A stretch of DNA of 64,000 nucleotides, taken from contig CAIQCK010000106.1 of the NCBI GenBank assembly GCA_903870275.1, positions 1 to 64,000 of the forward strand, in the 5' to 3' direction. Below the pieces are notes generated by a model that was not told the origin of the DNA, searched no databases, and saw only the letters and a program-made list of their open reading frames with translations. Every line of letters begins with the position of its first letter. Within the stretch, counting starts at the first letter, position 1. The translations under genes were made by a program, and so were the position numbers. The DNA is from an uncultured bacterium. Its GTDB lineage: Bacteria; Verrucomicrobiota; Verrucomicrobiia; CAIQCK01. This document shows, one piece after another, positions 8,371 through 16,720 of the stretch.

Positions 8371-8474
8371 GGGACGTGGCAAGAAAGCCCCTTCCAACCG
8401 CGGTGATACTTTCCATCCGGGCCGGCCAGATCCCTCCGAAAACCCAGGCCAAATCGCTCCCGGATACCATCCAA
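8371..8474 (-). pseudogene. Diverged relic of the unknown gene at 5518-5860
   Basis: Read on the minus strand from the ATG at 8474, this gives MDGIRERFGLGFRRDL and then KYHRGWKGLSCHVP, matching the first 33 residues of the frame that starts at 5860. DNA identity over 80 bp (5754-5833 against 8371-8450) is roughly three quarters. After CHVP the similarity stops. The two copies flank the exported-protein and radical SAM genes in direct orientation. Confidence 0.45.
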
Positions 8475-8515
8475 TCATCAACCCCGTGAACGGCGTCCTG
8501 TTTGCAGGCTCCGGT

Positions 8516-11500
8516 TTATTCGTCGCCAAACCAGGGATCATTCTCCAGAGGTAATATCCGGGGTATGGCCCCCAAAGTTGCGTCGGAAGCCACGATCTCT
8601 ATCCCCGAAAGCAGCGTCTTGCGCAAAGCCGCCGGCTTCAGCGTCACGGTGAGATCGTCCTTCGCTTTGATTTGCTTATACTCTTTCACCAGACCGATAT
8701 TGGCCGCCCCCGTTTCGGCGACGATATCAATGTCGTCCACTTTGCGGCCCTGGAGCGAGGCGGAAAACCGCCGTTCGCCCGGCTGGATCGTCTCGTCGTG
8801 TTCCGCGAAGTGCAACCGAACCGTAAAGGCGCGCTCCACGTCGCTATACAGTTTGACCCGCACGGACTCGATGCCCTCGCCGCTCGTGGCGCACACGAAG
8901 CGATAGCCCTGCCCCGACTTGATGCGGAACGAGTGACGCCGAACCCAATTGACTCGTTCCGGCTGCACCGTCACTGCGACCTCGGGAGAAGGCCCGCCGA
9001 TATCGGGATAATTCAGCCAGAGCGTGCCGCCGTCGGGGGACATCATGTCGGCTTGGGCGCCCAGATTAACGCCCACGCGGCGGATCGAGCCTTGGATCAG
9101 CACGCCCATTTTATTATGGGTCCGGGCGTCCCATCGTTCCTTGTACGGCTGATAGCCCTTGCCATTGTCCCAAGCCATATTGGGGAGTTTGGTCCAGGGG
9201 GCGTTATAGTATTCGTCGAACCAAAAGTTGATGCACGGCCCCCAGGCCGTCCACATATCGTTGACGGGCGTGGGGGCGAACACGGCCGAGGTGGACAGCG
9301 CATAATTGCACCCACAATTATCGGAATGGTCCATCACCGCCAGGACGCCGTTGGCGGGAATAATATTGGGTCGGCAGCCGGCCCTGACAGGAGCCAGAGT
9401 GACTGTCCCGCTTTCGATGGACTTGTCATAATAGGCCGCATAAGAAGAACGCATAGTGACCAACGGGCTTAATCCCCAGTCAATCACAGGGCCACAACCG
9501 GCCCCCTTGGAAATAACTCTTTGCTCTTCATTGCCGGTCAAGGGATTCTTGCGGGTTCCCAACAGGACGTTTGCCGCAAAACCGGGATAGGCTGCGCGCG
9601 GCGGTTTTTCCGGGGGCTTGCTGCCGTTGCCGGTGTTGCCGGCAGCATCCCGCCGCACCAGCACCCCCTTTTCCACGCCATACTTGTTGTCGGCAGAGGT
9701 AAACCCGGCGGTGGAAGCCCCCGCGAACTTTTCGATCGGAGGCAGTCCGCCTCCCTCGTGCCAAGGCACGTAATCTTTGACAACCTTTCGCAGTATCAGA
9801 CCCGTATAGGCGTCCACGCAGGTCACATACACCGGGCCATAAATCCTGATTTCGCCATCAATAATGTCGTCCGCATACGGCCGGTTTTGATCCCAACCCC
9901 GCGTTTTCGCGTCACGCACATACGCATGGCGGTTGTAGAACACATCCCCCATGTCCACCCAGTCCAGTTCGCTCCCATACCATAACACGCCCATCGGACC
10001 TTTGACCCTCAGATCATCCGACTTGAAGCTATTGCCGCGGACGTTGGCGCTGCCGGCCAAGGCGCCCGGCCGCTTCAACAGGGTTAGTCCCCCGGATCGC
10101 TCAACCGTCACCGTATCGGAGGATCCACGAACCCAATCGGCAATCGTCCGGTGAACAACCTCAGGCAGTTCCAGCACAGTGATACCCCCATACGGCCGAA
10201 GGGAAAACACCACTTTCCTGGCAACCTCAGCCGGAGCTTTTTGCAGCGCGGCCGTCGTATCCTCGGAAACGATCAGTCGCGCCATATACGGCGGCAAACC
10301 CGCGTTCAGCGGATTGCCCGTTTGCACACTGATCCGCACGCCATAGACCCCCGCAGCGTCGAACTTGCGCCGCAGCACCTCCACTTTGGCAGGGTTTGGC
10401 TCGACCACCACGATTTTGTATTGGCTCTGCAAGACCAACTCCTCGGCCAGTCGTCCGGTCCCCGCTCCCAGCACCAGGCAATAGCCGATGGGTCCGCTTG
10501 TCTTGGAAAGCACCTCTGCGGCAAACGCCTTCCATTTGTCGTCGGCGCTTTGCAGCGGCGCGCTCGGGTCCTTAAACGTCCTGGGATTTTCGAGGTGCTG
10601 CGGCCCGAAACAGTAAATGCTTCCCTCGTTCGTCACGACAAACAATCGCTCCTGCGCGGCCAGCAGATTGTGCACGGTGCCTTGGACGCCCGGGTATCCT
10701 TTGAACTTCTTGCCGCCGGCCGTGATCTCGCCGATTTTCCCCTTGGTCAGGGCGAACCTGTCCGGGCCCCACACGCCGCTCTCGCGAGCGTGCATCTGCT
10801 GCATGGAGTTCTCCTTCGGATCCACGATCATCTGCCCGGTATGCCTGTCCCAGCGAACGGGCCTGTCCCTTCCAGACGGCGTGACGAGGGCATCGCCGTC
10901 GATCACGAAGTATCCCAGAGGCACCGGGCCGCCGGAGGACCGATCTGGCTCCCAGTTCATGAACCTGAAAAACGATCCCGAGGTGCTGTTTTCCCAGATC
11001 ACACGCCCGGTGGCTGCGTCGAGGCAGTAGTAAAACGTTCCCTCGAACGGCCAGTTGCCAGCGCCGAGATATACCTTGCCCTCGTGCAGAACCGGTCCGC
11101 CCCGCACGGGCCAGGCCGAAATCAGCCGTTGATTGCCAAGATGCTGCCGGCCGGTCGGGGCCGCATGGAACTTCCACGCCACCTTCCCGGTCCGGGCCTT
11201 CAGGCCGTATACGTAGCCGTCGTCGGAACCAAAGATGACCCAATCTTGATAAGCAACGGGCGCATAGCGGATCGGCCCGTTCACGTAATATCGCCATTTC
11301 TCTTCACCGGTGGTGATGTCAATGGCCGTCAGCCGGTCGCTGACGGACGAGCCGAGGAACATTGTGTTGCCAAGAACGATGGGATCATATCCCTTGTCAA
11401 ACTCCCCTAATTTACCATTCAAATTCTTGCCTGGAAGTTCCTGACCGCCAACCGCGTTAAGCGTCTTCTCCAGAGATTTATTGGGCCCGCACGTGGGTGG

Positions 11501-11695
11501 GAAAGCGGGCTTCACAAGCGGATACTGCCATGTCCACTGCAGGTGAAGTTCGTCCCCCAATTTTTCAGGAGTTTCCGCCGTGCGGCTGAAATCGTGACGC
11601 CACATCGGCCAGTCGTCCGCCAAAACCTCTCCAGCCGCGCCGAAGCCAACGCAAAACACCAAACAGAGAACAATGGATCTCAAGCGACGAATCAT
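8516..11695 (-). CDS. Exported PQQ-like propeller protein with embedded methyltransferase-like domain and malectin-like C-terminus
   Basis: About 1059 residues after a signal peptide (MIRRLRSIVLCLVFCVGFGA, cut near VLA-DD). Residues 25-395 form PQQ-type propeller blades (DWPMWRHDFSRTAE; AIDITTGEEKWRYYV; GLKARTGKVAWKFHA; CLDAATGRVIWE). Around 400-510 a Rossmann segment with CLVLGAGTGRLAEEL and IVVVEPNP looks like class I methyltransferase motifs I and II. Propeller-like sequence resumes (YVTCVDAYTGLILRKVV), and residues 870-1059 read as a malectin-like beta sandwich (AFTVRLHFAEHDETIQPGERR). A quinoprotein catalytic role is not shown by any residue I can point to. The start at 11695 was chosen for the signal peptide. 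It is transcribed toward the radical SAM gene and opens the polysaccharide island. Confidence 0.75.
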   Translation of the reverse strand: MIRRLRSIVLCLVFCVGFGAAGEVLADDWPMWRHDFSRTAETPEKLGDELHLQWTWQYPLVKPAFPPTCGPNKSLEKTLNAVGGQELPGKNLNGKLGEFDKGYDPIVLGNTMFLGSSVSDRLTAIDITTGEEKWRYYVNGPIRYAPVAYQDWVIFGSDDGYVYGLKARTGKVAWKFHAAPTGRQHLGNQRLISAWPVRGGPVLHEGKVYLGAGNWPFEGTFYYCLDAATGRVIWENSTSGSFFRFMNWEPDRSSGGPVPLGYFVIDGDALVTPSGRDRPVRWDRHTGQMIVDPKENSMQQMHARESGVWGPDRFALTKGKIGEITAGGKKFKGYPGVQGTVHNLLAAQERLFVVTNEGSIYCFGPQHLENPRTFKDPSAPLQSADDKWKAFAAEVLSKTSGPIGYCLVLGAGTGRLAEELVLQSQYKIVVVEPNPAKVEVLRRKFDAAGVYGVRISVQTGNPLNAGLPPYMARLIVSEDTTAALQKAPAEVARKVVFSLRPYGGITVLELPEVVHRTIADWVRGSSDTVTVERSGGLTLLKRPGALAGSANVRGNSFKSDDLRVKGPMGVLWYGSELDWVDMGDVFYNRHAYVRDAKTRGWDQNRPYADDIIDGEIRIYGPVYVTCVDAYTGLILRKVVKDYVPWHEGGGLPPIEKFAGASTAGFTSADNKYGVEKGVLVRRDAAGNTGNGSKPPEKPPRAAYPGFAANVLLGTRKNPLTGNEEQRVISKGAGCGPVIDWGLSPLVTMRSSYAAYYDKSIESGTVTLAPVRAGCRPNIIPANGVLAVMDHSDNCGCNYALSTSAVFAPTPVNDMWTAWGPCINFWFDEYYNAPWTKLPNMAWDNGKGYQPYKERWDARTHNKMGVLIQGSIRRVGVNLGAQADMMSPDGGTLWLNYPDIGGPSPEVAVTVQPERVNWVRRHSFRIKSGQGYRFVCATSGEGIESVRVKLYSDVERAFTVRLHFAEHDETIQPGERRFSASLQGRKVDDIDIVAETGAANIGLVKEYKQIKAKDDLTVTLKPAALRKTLLSGIEIVASDATLGAIPRILPLENDPWFGDE

Positions 11696-11875
11696 TGCTT
11701 GCGCCTTATTTATCTCATGACATTGACTCTTTTTAACCGACATGTCTCATATGACATATACTCCATCCCGGGTTGGTTTGCCGTCATTCATCTCGTCACC
11801 GGCGGTGTTTTTGTGAACCGGTATTGCGGGCGGTTCTTGTCGATCCTGTCGATTGTCCTTCTGATCCCGCCCTGT

Positions 11876-13966
11876 TCACGGCACGACTCGGAACAGCCTG
11901 CTCATGGTCTGGTTGCCACCGCTAAGTTCATGCGGTTCGTTTGCAAACCGGGCCTGAATTTTCCCAAAGGCCTTGCGCGGATACCACCACTCCCCGGCTT
12001 GGGTCGGCGGCTGTAGCGCGGCCAGGGGCGTTTCCTCGCCAAAGCCCCACAACTGGAATCGCGTGTCGGCGCCGACCATGTTAACCACGGACAATTCCTG
12101 GCTGTTGAGATTGGCGGCATCGAAATACACTGCATCCGATTCCAGTCTCTTTCCCCCGGCGGTGGTCGCGCACAGCGTATACCAGCCGCTGCCCGTGACA
12201 GGATAGTCCGCTTGGAAATGATTCGACGCGCCCGGCTCTGGATACCAGATCCAGCCCGGCGCATAGTTGCCATTCCGTCCGGTAACGGGTATCTCGCCGG
12301 AAGCCAGTTGATTGCCGTTTACCGGCGTGAAATGTTGGAGTGCTGCGCCATCATTGACCAGTTGTATTTCCGTCAACTGTTGCCCCGGCGAGACGGTGGC
12401 AACGAGATGGGCAAAGAACTCGCGGCGCAGGGAAGCATACCTGGAGATGTTGCTGATTTCCAGCAACAACACCGAGGCGGCCGGTCGAGGCTGGGGATTG
12501 CGTGGCTCGAAATAGATCGGGCTGGTGACGGCCCAATGACCGTCCACATCCTCGGCCCGCAGGGTATACCAGCTTGTTTCACGTTCGCGGATGGGGTGGG
12601 TCAGGATCAACTCGCCTTGGCGATCCTTGACATCAAACGCTTCGACCCGGTTGCCGCGCCGATAGATCTCCATCGACTTCAAGGGTCGCCGGCTGTGAAT
12701 CTCAGCCCGGGCCGTGAAAGCTTGTTCGGTTGCAAAGCGGATCACGTCGCCGGGCAAATGATCGTCCACGCTGAAGAAGCCAAACAGCGGACCACCGTTG
12801 GTGGCGAAGGTGCGGCCACGCAGCATGGCCTGGACCAAGGCGGCCGCGCTGAGCTGGTTGGCATGGCAATAGACACGACGATCGCCCGGTGACAGGGTTC
12901 GGCTCCGGCCAAGATCGCAATCGGTGTAACTACTCACAGCCAGCCGGTTGCCCAGGCTCAAGACCGCAAAACGCAGCAGTTCCGTCGCGGGCGAATCGGT
13001 GTCTAACGCGTCGGCACAACGGCCCAGGACGGCATCCGAGAAGATTTCCGTCGCGCCCATCCAGTGCAATTGATGGGGCGGTGCAAGGGGATGGGAATGA
13101 ATCGTCACACCGCCTAGTTCGTGGACAGCCTCGGTAATGGCCTGGACCGGTAAGGGCCGGTGGACAAGCGCATCCAGCCGATCCGCCAGCGGCCGGGCGA
13201 TCCCCGGGGTGTTCAGATGGCCCACGAAACAGGCGGGACGCAGTTCCGCGGCGTGCAACATCAGGAACCCGGGACGGCTCAGCCGGTCCAACTCCGCGGC
13301 GGTCAATTCGCGTGGCCCGGCTTCGGTGATGTAACTGAGGCCATCGGCGCGGGCTTGCAGGGCGGCGAAGTCGATGTCGGTTCTGACCAGCGCGTGGGCA
13401 TCATGTTGGGCGTGCACATGGTTGTCACCGCCAAACCAGCCATGTTGGTGAGGTGCAAACCACCGGACCAGTTGCGCCCGTACACCGACCCGCTCACCCG
13501 CCTTCGCCTCAAGGGTCATCTCCAGCGGCACATAATCCGGCCCACTGCTCAGCCGGATCGCGGTCTTGCCTAGCGGAACGCAGACCGAGAACTTTCCATC
13601 GGCGAAGAACCGGCCGTCATTGTAAACGCCCCGGCCGGACCCATCGGGATGACTGCCATCGCTGGCCGTAACCTCAACCCGCACCGCCAGCAGCCGGCTG
13701 GTATCGGCCGCCTCGCACGCTTCCAGAAAAATCTCGCCATTGGCCGCGGAGCTGAAGGACTCGCGAGCGATGATCTCAAACCGGCTCTCGACCAAAGGCA
13801 AGACCCCTTGCCTCTGACCTTCCCCGGCCCAACACTCCGTCACTCCACCCTTCCACCAACCCAACATCAATAAAGCGACCGCTAGGAAGACCCGGAGACG
13901 AAAACACCGAGGCGCAAATTCGACGAACTTTTCAAGAGGGAAGCGGGCGCGTTGTGCTTGCTTCAT
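11876..13966 (-). CDS. CehA/McbA-type PHP metallohydrolase, exported
   Basis: About 696 residues. After an N-terminal hydrophobic segment (LRVFLAVALLMLGWW) comes a beta-rich region, then a PHP-type hydrolase domain from about residue 175. Metal-binding motifs are visible: GDNHVHAQHD (paired histidines), ADGLSYITEAG, a later VTIHSHPL and SSYTDCDLG. The C-terminal 250 residues are beta-rich, with two carbohydrate-binding-like repeats. Characterised relatives act on carbamate or phosphoester substrates, but relatives in polysaccharide islands are uncharacterised, so the substrate is open. The stop at 11876 leaves 180 bp to the propeller gene on the same strand, and the two may be cotranscribed. 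Confidence 0.75.
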   Translation of the reverse strand: MKQAQRARFPLEKFVEFAPRCFRLRVFLAVALLMLGWWKGGVTECWAGEGQRQGVLPLVESRFEIIARESFSSAANGEIFLEACEAADTSRLLAVRVEVTASDGSHPDGSGRGVYNDGRFFADGKFSVCVPLGKTAIRLSSGPDYVPLEMTLEAKAGERVGVRAQLVRWFAPHQHGWFGGDNHVHAQHDAHALVRTDIDFAALQARADGLSYITEAGPRELTAAELDRLSRPGFLMLHAAELRPACFVGHLNTPGIARPLADRLDALVHRPLPVQAITEAVHELGGVTIHSHPLAPPHQLHWMGATEIFSDAVLGRCADALDTDSPATELLRFAVLSLGNRLAVSSYTDCDLGRSRTLSPGDRRVYCHANQLSAAALVQAMLRGRTFATNGGPLFGFFSVDDHLPGDVIRFATEQAFTARAEIHSRRPLKSMEIYRRGNRVEAFDVKDRQGELILTHPIRERETSWYTLRAEDVDGHWAVTSPIYFEPRNPQPRPAASVLLLEISNISRYASLRREFFAHLVATVSPGQQLTEIQLVNDGAALQHFTPVNGNQLASGEIPVTGRNGNYAPGWIWYPEPGASNHFQADYPVTGSGWYTLCATTAGGKRLESDAVYFDAANLNSQELSVVNMVGADTRFQLWGFGEETPLAALQPPTQAGEWWYPRKAFGKIQARFANEPHELSGGNQTMSRLFRVVP

Positions 13967-14294
13967 GACTGCCGGCGTCATGCTCATCTACGTGGCTTGT
14001 TCAAACATCGGCGGCATTGTAGGCGGCAGTCGTTGGTGCACAAGGGCAAAGTCTTCCCCTGAAAACAGCGGATTCATTGAGGGGATAGACGCATACCCCG
14101 CACAGGAACCGAACGGATCAGGCGGGCAATACTCAAACATCCGTTTCAGGCAACACGAACTGACCAAAACTGCCAGTGGAGCGAGGCGGGAATCCAAAAA
14201 TGGGCCTCCCTGCGTCGTTGTTGACTATGAATTTCGATTCCTTGTAAACACGGGGAGTGAGATTGCCAATCGGTGAAGGTGACGGAGATATCGA
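13967..14294. other. Intergenic, no gene seen
   Basis: This 328-bp stretch lies between divergent genes and should hold promoters for both, but no clear -35/-10 pair stands out and no frame reads as protein. Confidence 0.4.
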
Positions 14295-14555
14295 ATGAAA
14301 CGAAATGCACTGTAGATCATTACCATCCTGCTTTCCCTCGCGTGCCAACGCCATGAAACCAACAGTACAAAGAGCATCATGGCCGACGCCGCGCCGAAAA
14401 CTGAACCTCAACCCTCAACATGGTTTAAAAAGATGGTTGTCGGGAATGCCCTAACATTAAAAGATCGTTGCGAGCAATCGCATTCCCAATGCTGGCTGTT
14501 GAATTTTTTTCTTGGGGGAGAAGGAAGCGCAACCCATGCCGCTCCTGAGCGGTGA
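14295..14555 (+). pseudogene. Small lipoprotein gene with in-frame amber codon
   Basis: An 87-codon frame starts at ATG 14295 behind a GGAG site and reads MKRNAL, then TAG at 14313, then IITILLSLAC with a good lipobox, then a hydrophilic tail to the TGA at 14553. Apart from the TAG the frame is a normal lipoprotein: basic n-region, hydrophobic core and cysteine. It is inactive unless the amber codon is suppressed. There is no other ATG between the TAG and the signal core. It ends just before the glycosidase gene at 14590, which may once have been its operon partner. Confidence 0.45.
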
Positions 14556-14589
14556 AATCACCCACATCGTCACGAAAGGAGACAAACGG

Positions 14590-16569
14590 ATGCTCGAATT
14601 ACTAACGCTATTGTGGTTCTTCAACACCTCCCAGCCCGCGCAGAGCACGCTCACCGCGCAGTCTCCGCAGGCTGAGTTCGCGGCGCCGGCGAATACAACC
14701 CGCGGCTTCACGGTCAAGTTCACGGTGGACTTGAAGAAGTTCGATGGCGAGAAAAGCATTCTCGAAATACCGGATGTGCTGGTCGTCCGTCTTCGTCAGC
14801 ATGATCCGCTCGACCGCAAACGCCAAAATTATCCGGCGTTCAAAATGCCCGACGGCTCGGTGCCGGTTCTGGAAGCGAATGTCGTGCTCCATTCAGTCGA
14901 GCATCCCGACTGGAAGAATATGACCATCGGCATTCCGCTCGCCATGCTCAAGAAACCCGAAGGCGGACACGACATCGTCCTCAATTTCTCCGGCGCGCGC
15001 TGGACGATGTATGTGGACGGCGAGTTGCTCGACAACGATTTCCCTTTTGGCTATCCGCAGTGGGCCGAAAAAAATTCGTGGAAGCTGGATTCCGAGTATG
15101 TCAGGCAAGCAGCGATTTATCTTCCTGCAATCCAGTCCGAGAAGAAACAGGCGAAGACGCCCAACCCCTCGCCCGGCATCCAATACTGGACTCCTCCCGG
15201 GCACAACAGTTGGGTGGGCGATGTCGTGACGCTCTTCCACCGAGGACGTTATCACGTGTTCTATTTGTATGACCGCCGCCATCACGCCAGCAAGTTTGGA
15301 AAAGGAGCGCACTACTTCGAACACCTCTCCACCACAGACTTCAAAACGTGGACCGAACACGAGGCCGCGACGCCGCTCGAAGAACAATGGGAATGCATCG
15401 GCACGGGCACGCCGTTCGTCTTCAATCATCAGTTCTACATCAGCTATGGCCTGCACACTGGGCGCGTTTATCCGCAGGAAAAAACAACGTGGCCCGCGCA
15501 ATGGGAATACCTGAAGAAGAACGGGCGCACGGGCGAATTCAAACGCGCCACAACACCCGGCGTTCCCGCGGGCGCGACCTACGCCGTCAGCGCGGACGGC
15601 ATTGCGAGCTTCAAGAAATCGAATGTCATGTTTCACCCCTGCCAAAACCCGAGCGTCTATACGGACCCGGGAGGCAAACTGCGCATGCTGGCAAATGCCG
15701 GATCAAAGGGCATGTGGGAATCGGAGTCGGTTGATGGCGGCTGGTGGTGTATCCGTCCGGACTTCCCGCCCGGAGGCGACTGCACCTTCTTCTTCCGCTG
15801 GGGCAAGTTCGATTACATCATCGGCGGCTTCAAAGACCTTTGGTCGAAACCCGCCGACGCGCCTGACTTGGCGTATGCATCTGTCGTTGCCAAGGGACTC
15901 GACTTCTACGACGGCTCGAACGTTCCCGCGATCACAGAAATCACCGGCGGCCGTTTCCTGATGGCGGCGTGGATTCCAATCCACGGTTGGGGCGGCCCTC
16001 TGATTATCCGCGAGCTGGTTCAATTCCCCGACGGCAGAATCGGCTCGAAGTGGATGAAGGAAATAATGCCCGCAACCGGGACGCCGAAAACCCTCGCAGC
16101 GAGAGTTGCCGAAACGATGATCTTCCCGGCAGAGAGCGAATCATTCATCCTGACCTTCAAGGTTCAGCCTGCAGAGGCGAAGAAGGGCAGATTCGGTATT
16201 TCCTTCCTGCCTGAGAACGGTGAACAGGCTTCCTGTGAACTACAGATTCGTCTGGATGATTTGCGCGCGCAATTCGGTCCGGGTTCATTGAGCCACTTCG
16301 CGGGTAATGGGAAGTCTTTGCGCGAAGGCGGCTCGCCTGCGGGGGTCGGCAATTATGCGATCGAAAACCTCATCGGCGTTGATCAACCGTTCACGGTCCG
16401 CGTGATTGTCAAGGGCAGTGACAAGATTGGGGGTTCTCTGGTTGATGCGGAAATCGCGGGACAGCGCACGATGATTTCCTATCGTCCTGATTTAACCGTG
16501 AAGAAGATGGTCTTCCGCATGGAAGGCGTCGAACTCGAAAATATTCGGATCGCGCCGCTCAAACACTAG
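14590..16569 (+). CDS. Exported GH32-fold glycoside hydrolase-like protein
   Basis: About 659 residues. The start at 14590 is set by AAAGGAG at 14575-14581 and a short hydrophobic N-terminus. Residues 30-190 form a LamG-like beta sandwich. From about 200 on, five-bladed propeller motifs of the GH32/GH43 clan appear: SWVGDVVTLFHRGRYHVFYL in the position of the nucleophile loop, HLSTTDFKTWTEHEAA, and WECIGTGTPFVFNHQFYISY near the expected acid/base region. The C-terminal 150 residues read like the GH32 beta-sandwich (MIFPAESESFILTFKVQPAE). Fructan-type activity is one option, but clan members with altered motifs act on other sugars, so the substrate is unassigned. It faces the lyase gene convergently. 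Confidence 0.7.
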   Translation: MLELLTLLWFFNTSQPAQSTLTAQSPQAEFAAPANTTRGFTVKFTVDLKKFDGEKSILEIPDVLVVRLRQHDPLDRKRQNYPAFKMPDGSVPVLEANVVLHSVEHPDWKNMTIGIPLAMLKKPEGGHDIVLNFSGARWTMYVDGELLDNDFPFGYPQWAEKNSWKLDSEYVRQAAIYLPAIQSEKKQAKTPNPSPGIQYWTPPGHNSWVGDVVTLFHRGRYHVFYLYDRRHHASKFGKGAHYFEHLSTTDFKTWTEHEAATPLEEQWECIGTGTPFVFNHQFYISYGLHTGRVYPQEKTTWPAQWEYLKKNGRTGEFKRATTPGVPAGATYAVSADGIASFKKSNVMFHPCQNPSVYTDPGGKLRMLANAGSKGMWESESVDGGWWCIRPDFPPGGDCTFFFRWGKFDYIIGGFKDLWSKPADAPDLAYASVVAKGLDFYDGSNVPAITEITGGRFLMAAWIPIHGWGGPLIIRELVQFPDGRIGSKWMKEIMPATGTPKTLAARVAETMIFPAESESFILTFKVQPAEAKKGRFGISFLPENGEQASCELQIRLDDLRAQFGPGSLSHFAGNGKSLREGGSPAGVGNYAIENLIGVDQPFTVRVIVKGSDKIGGSLVDAEIAGQRTMISYRPDLTVKKMVFRMEGVELENIRIAPLKH

Positions 16570-16720
16570 GAGGTTTAACAGGTTTCTGCGCGATTCGGCC
16601 CGATACGACCGATGAAGCCATGCAATGTTATGCTGCCGCGCCTGACTTTGAGGAACTGATCCTGCGACACTATTGAGGAATCTTCGGCGGCCAAAAAAAC
16701 AGCGGGCCAGTCCCACGCCG

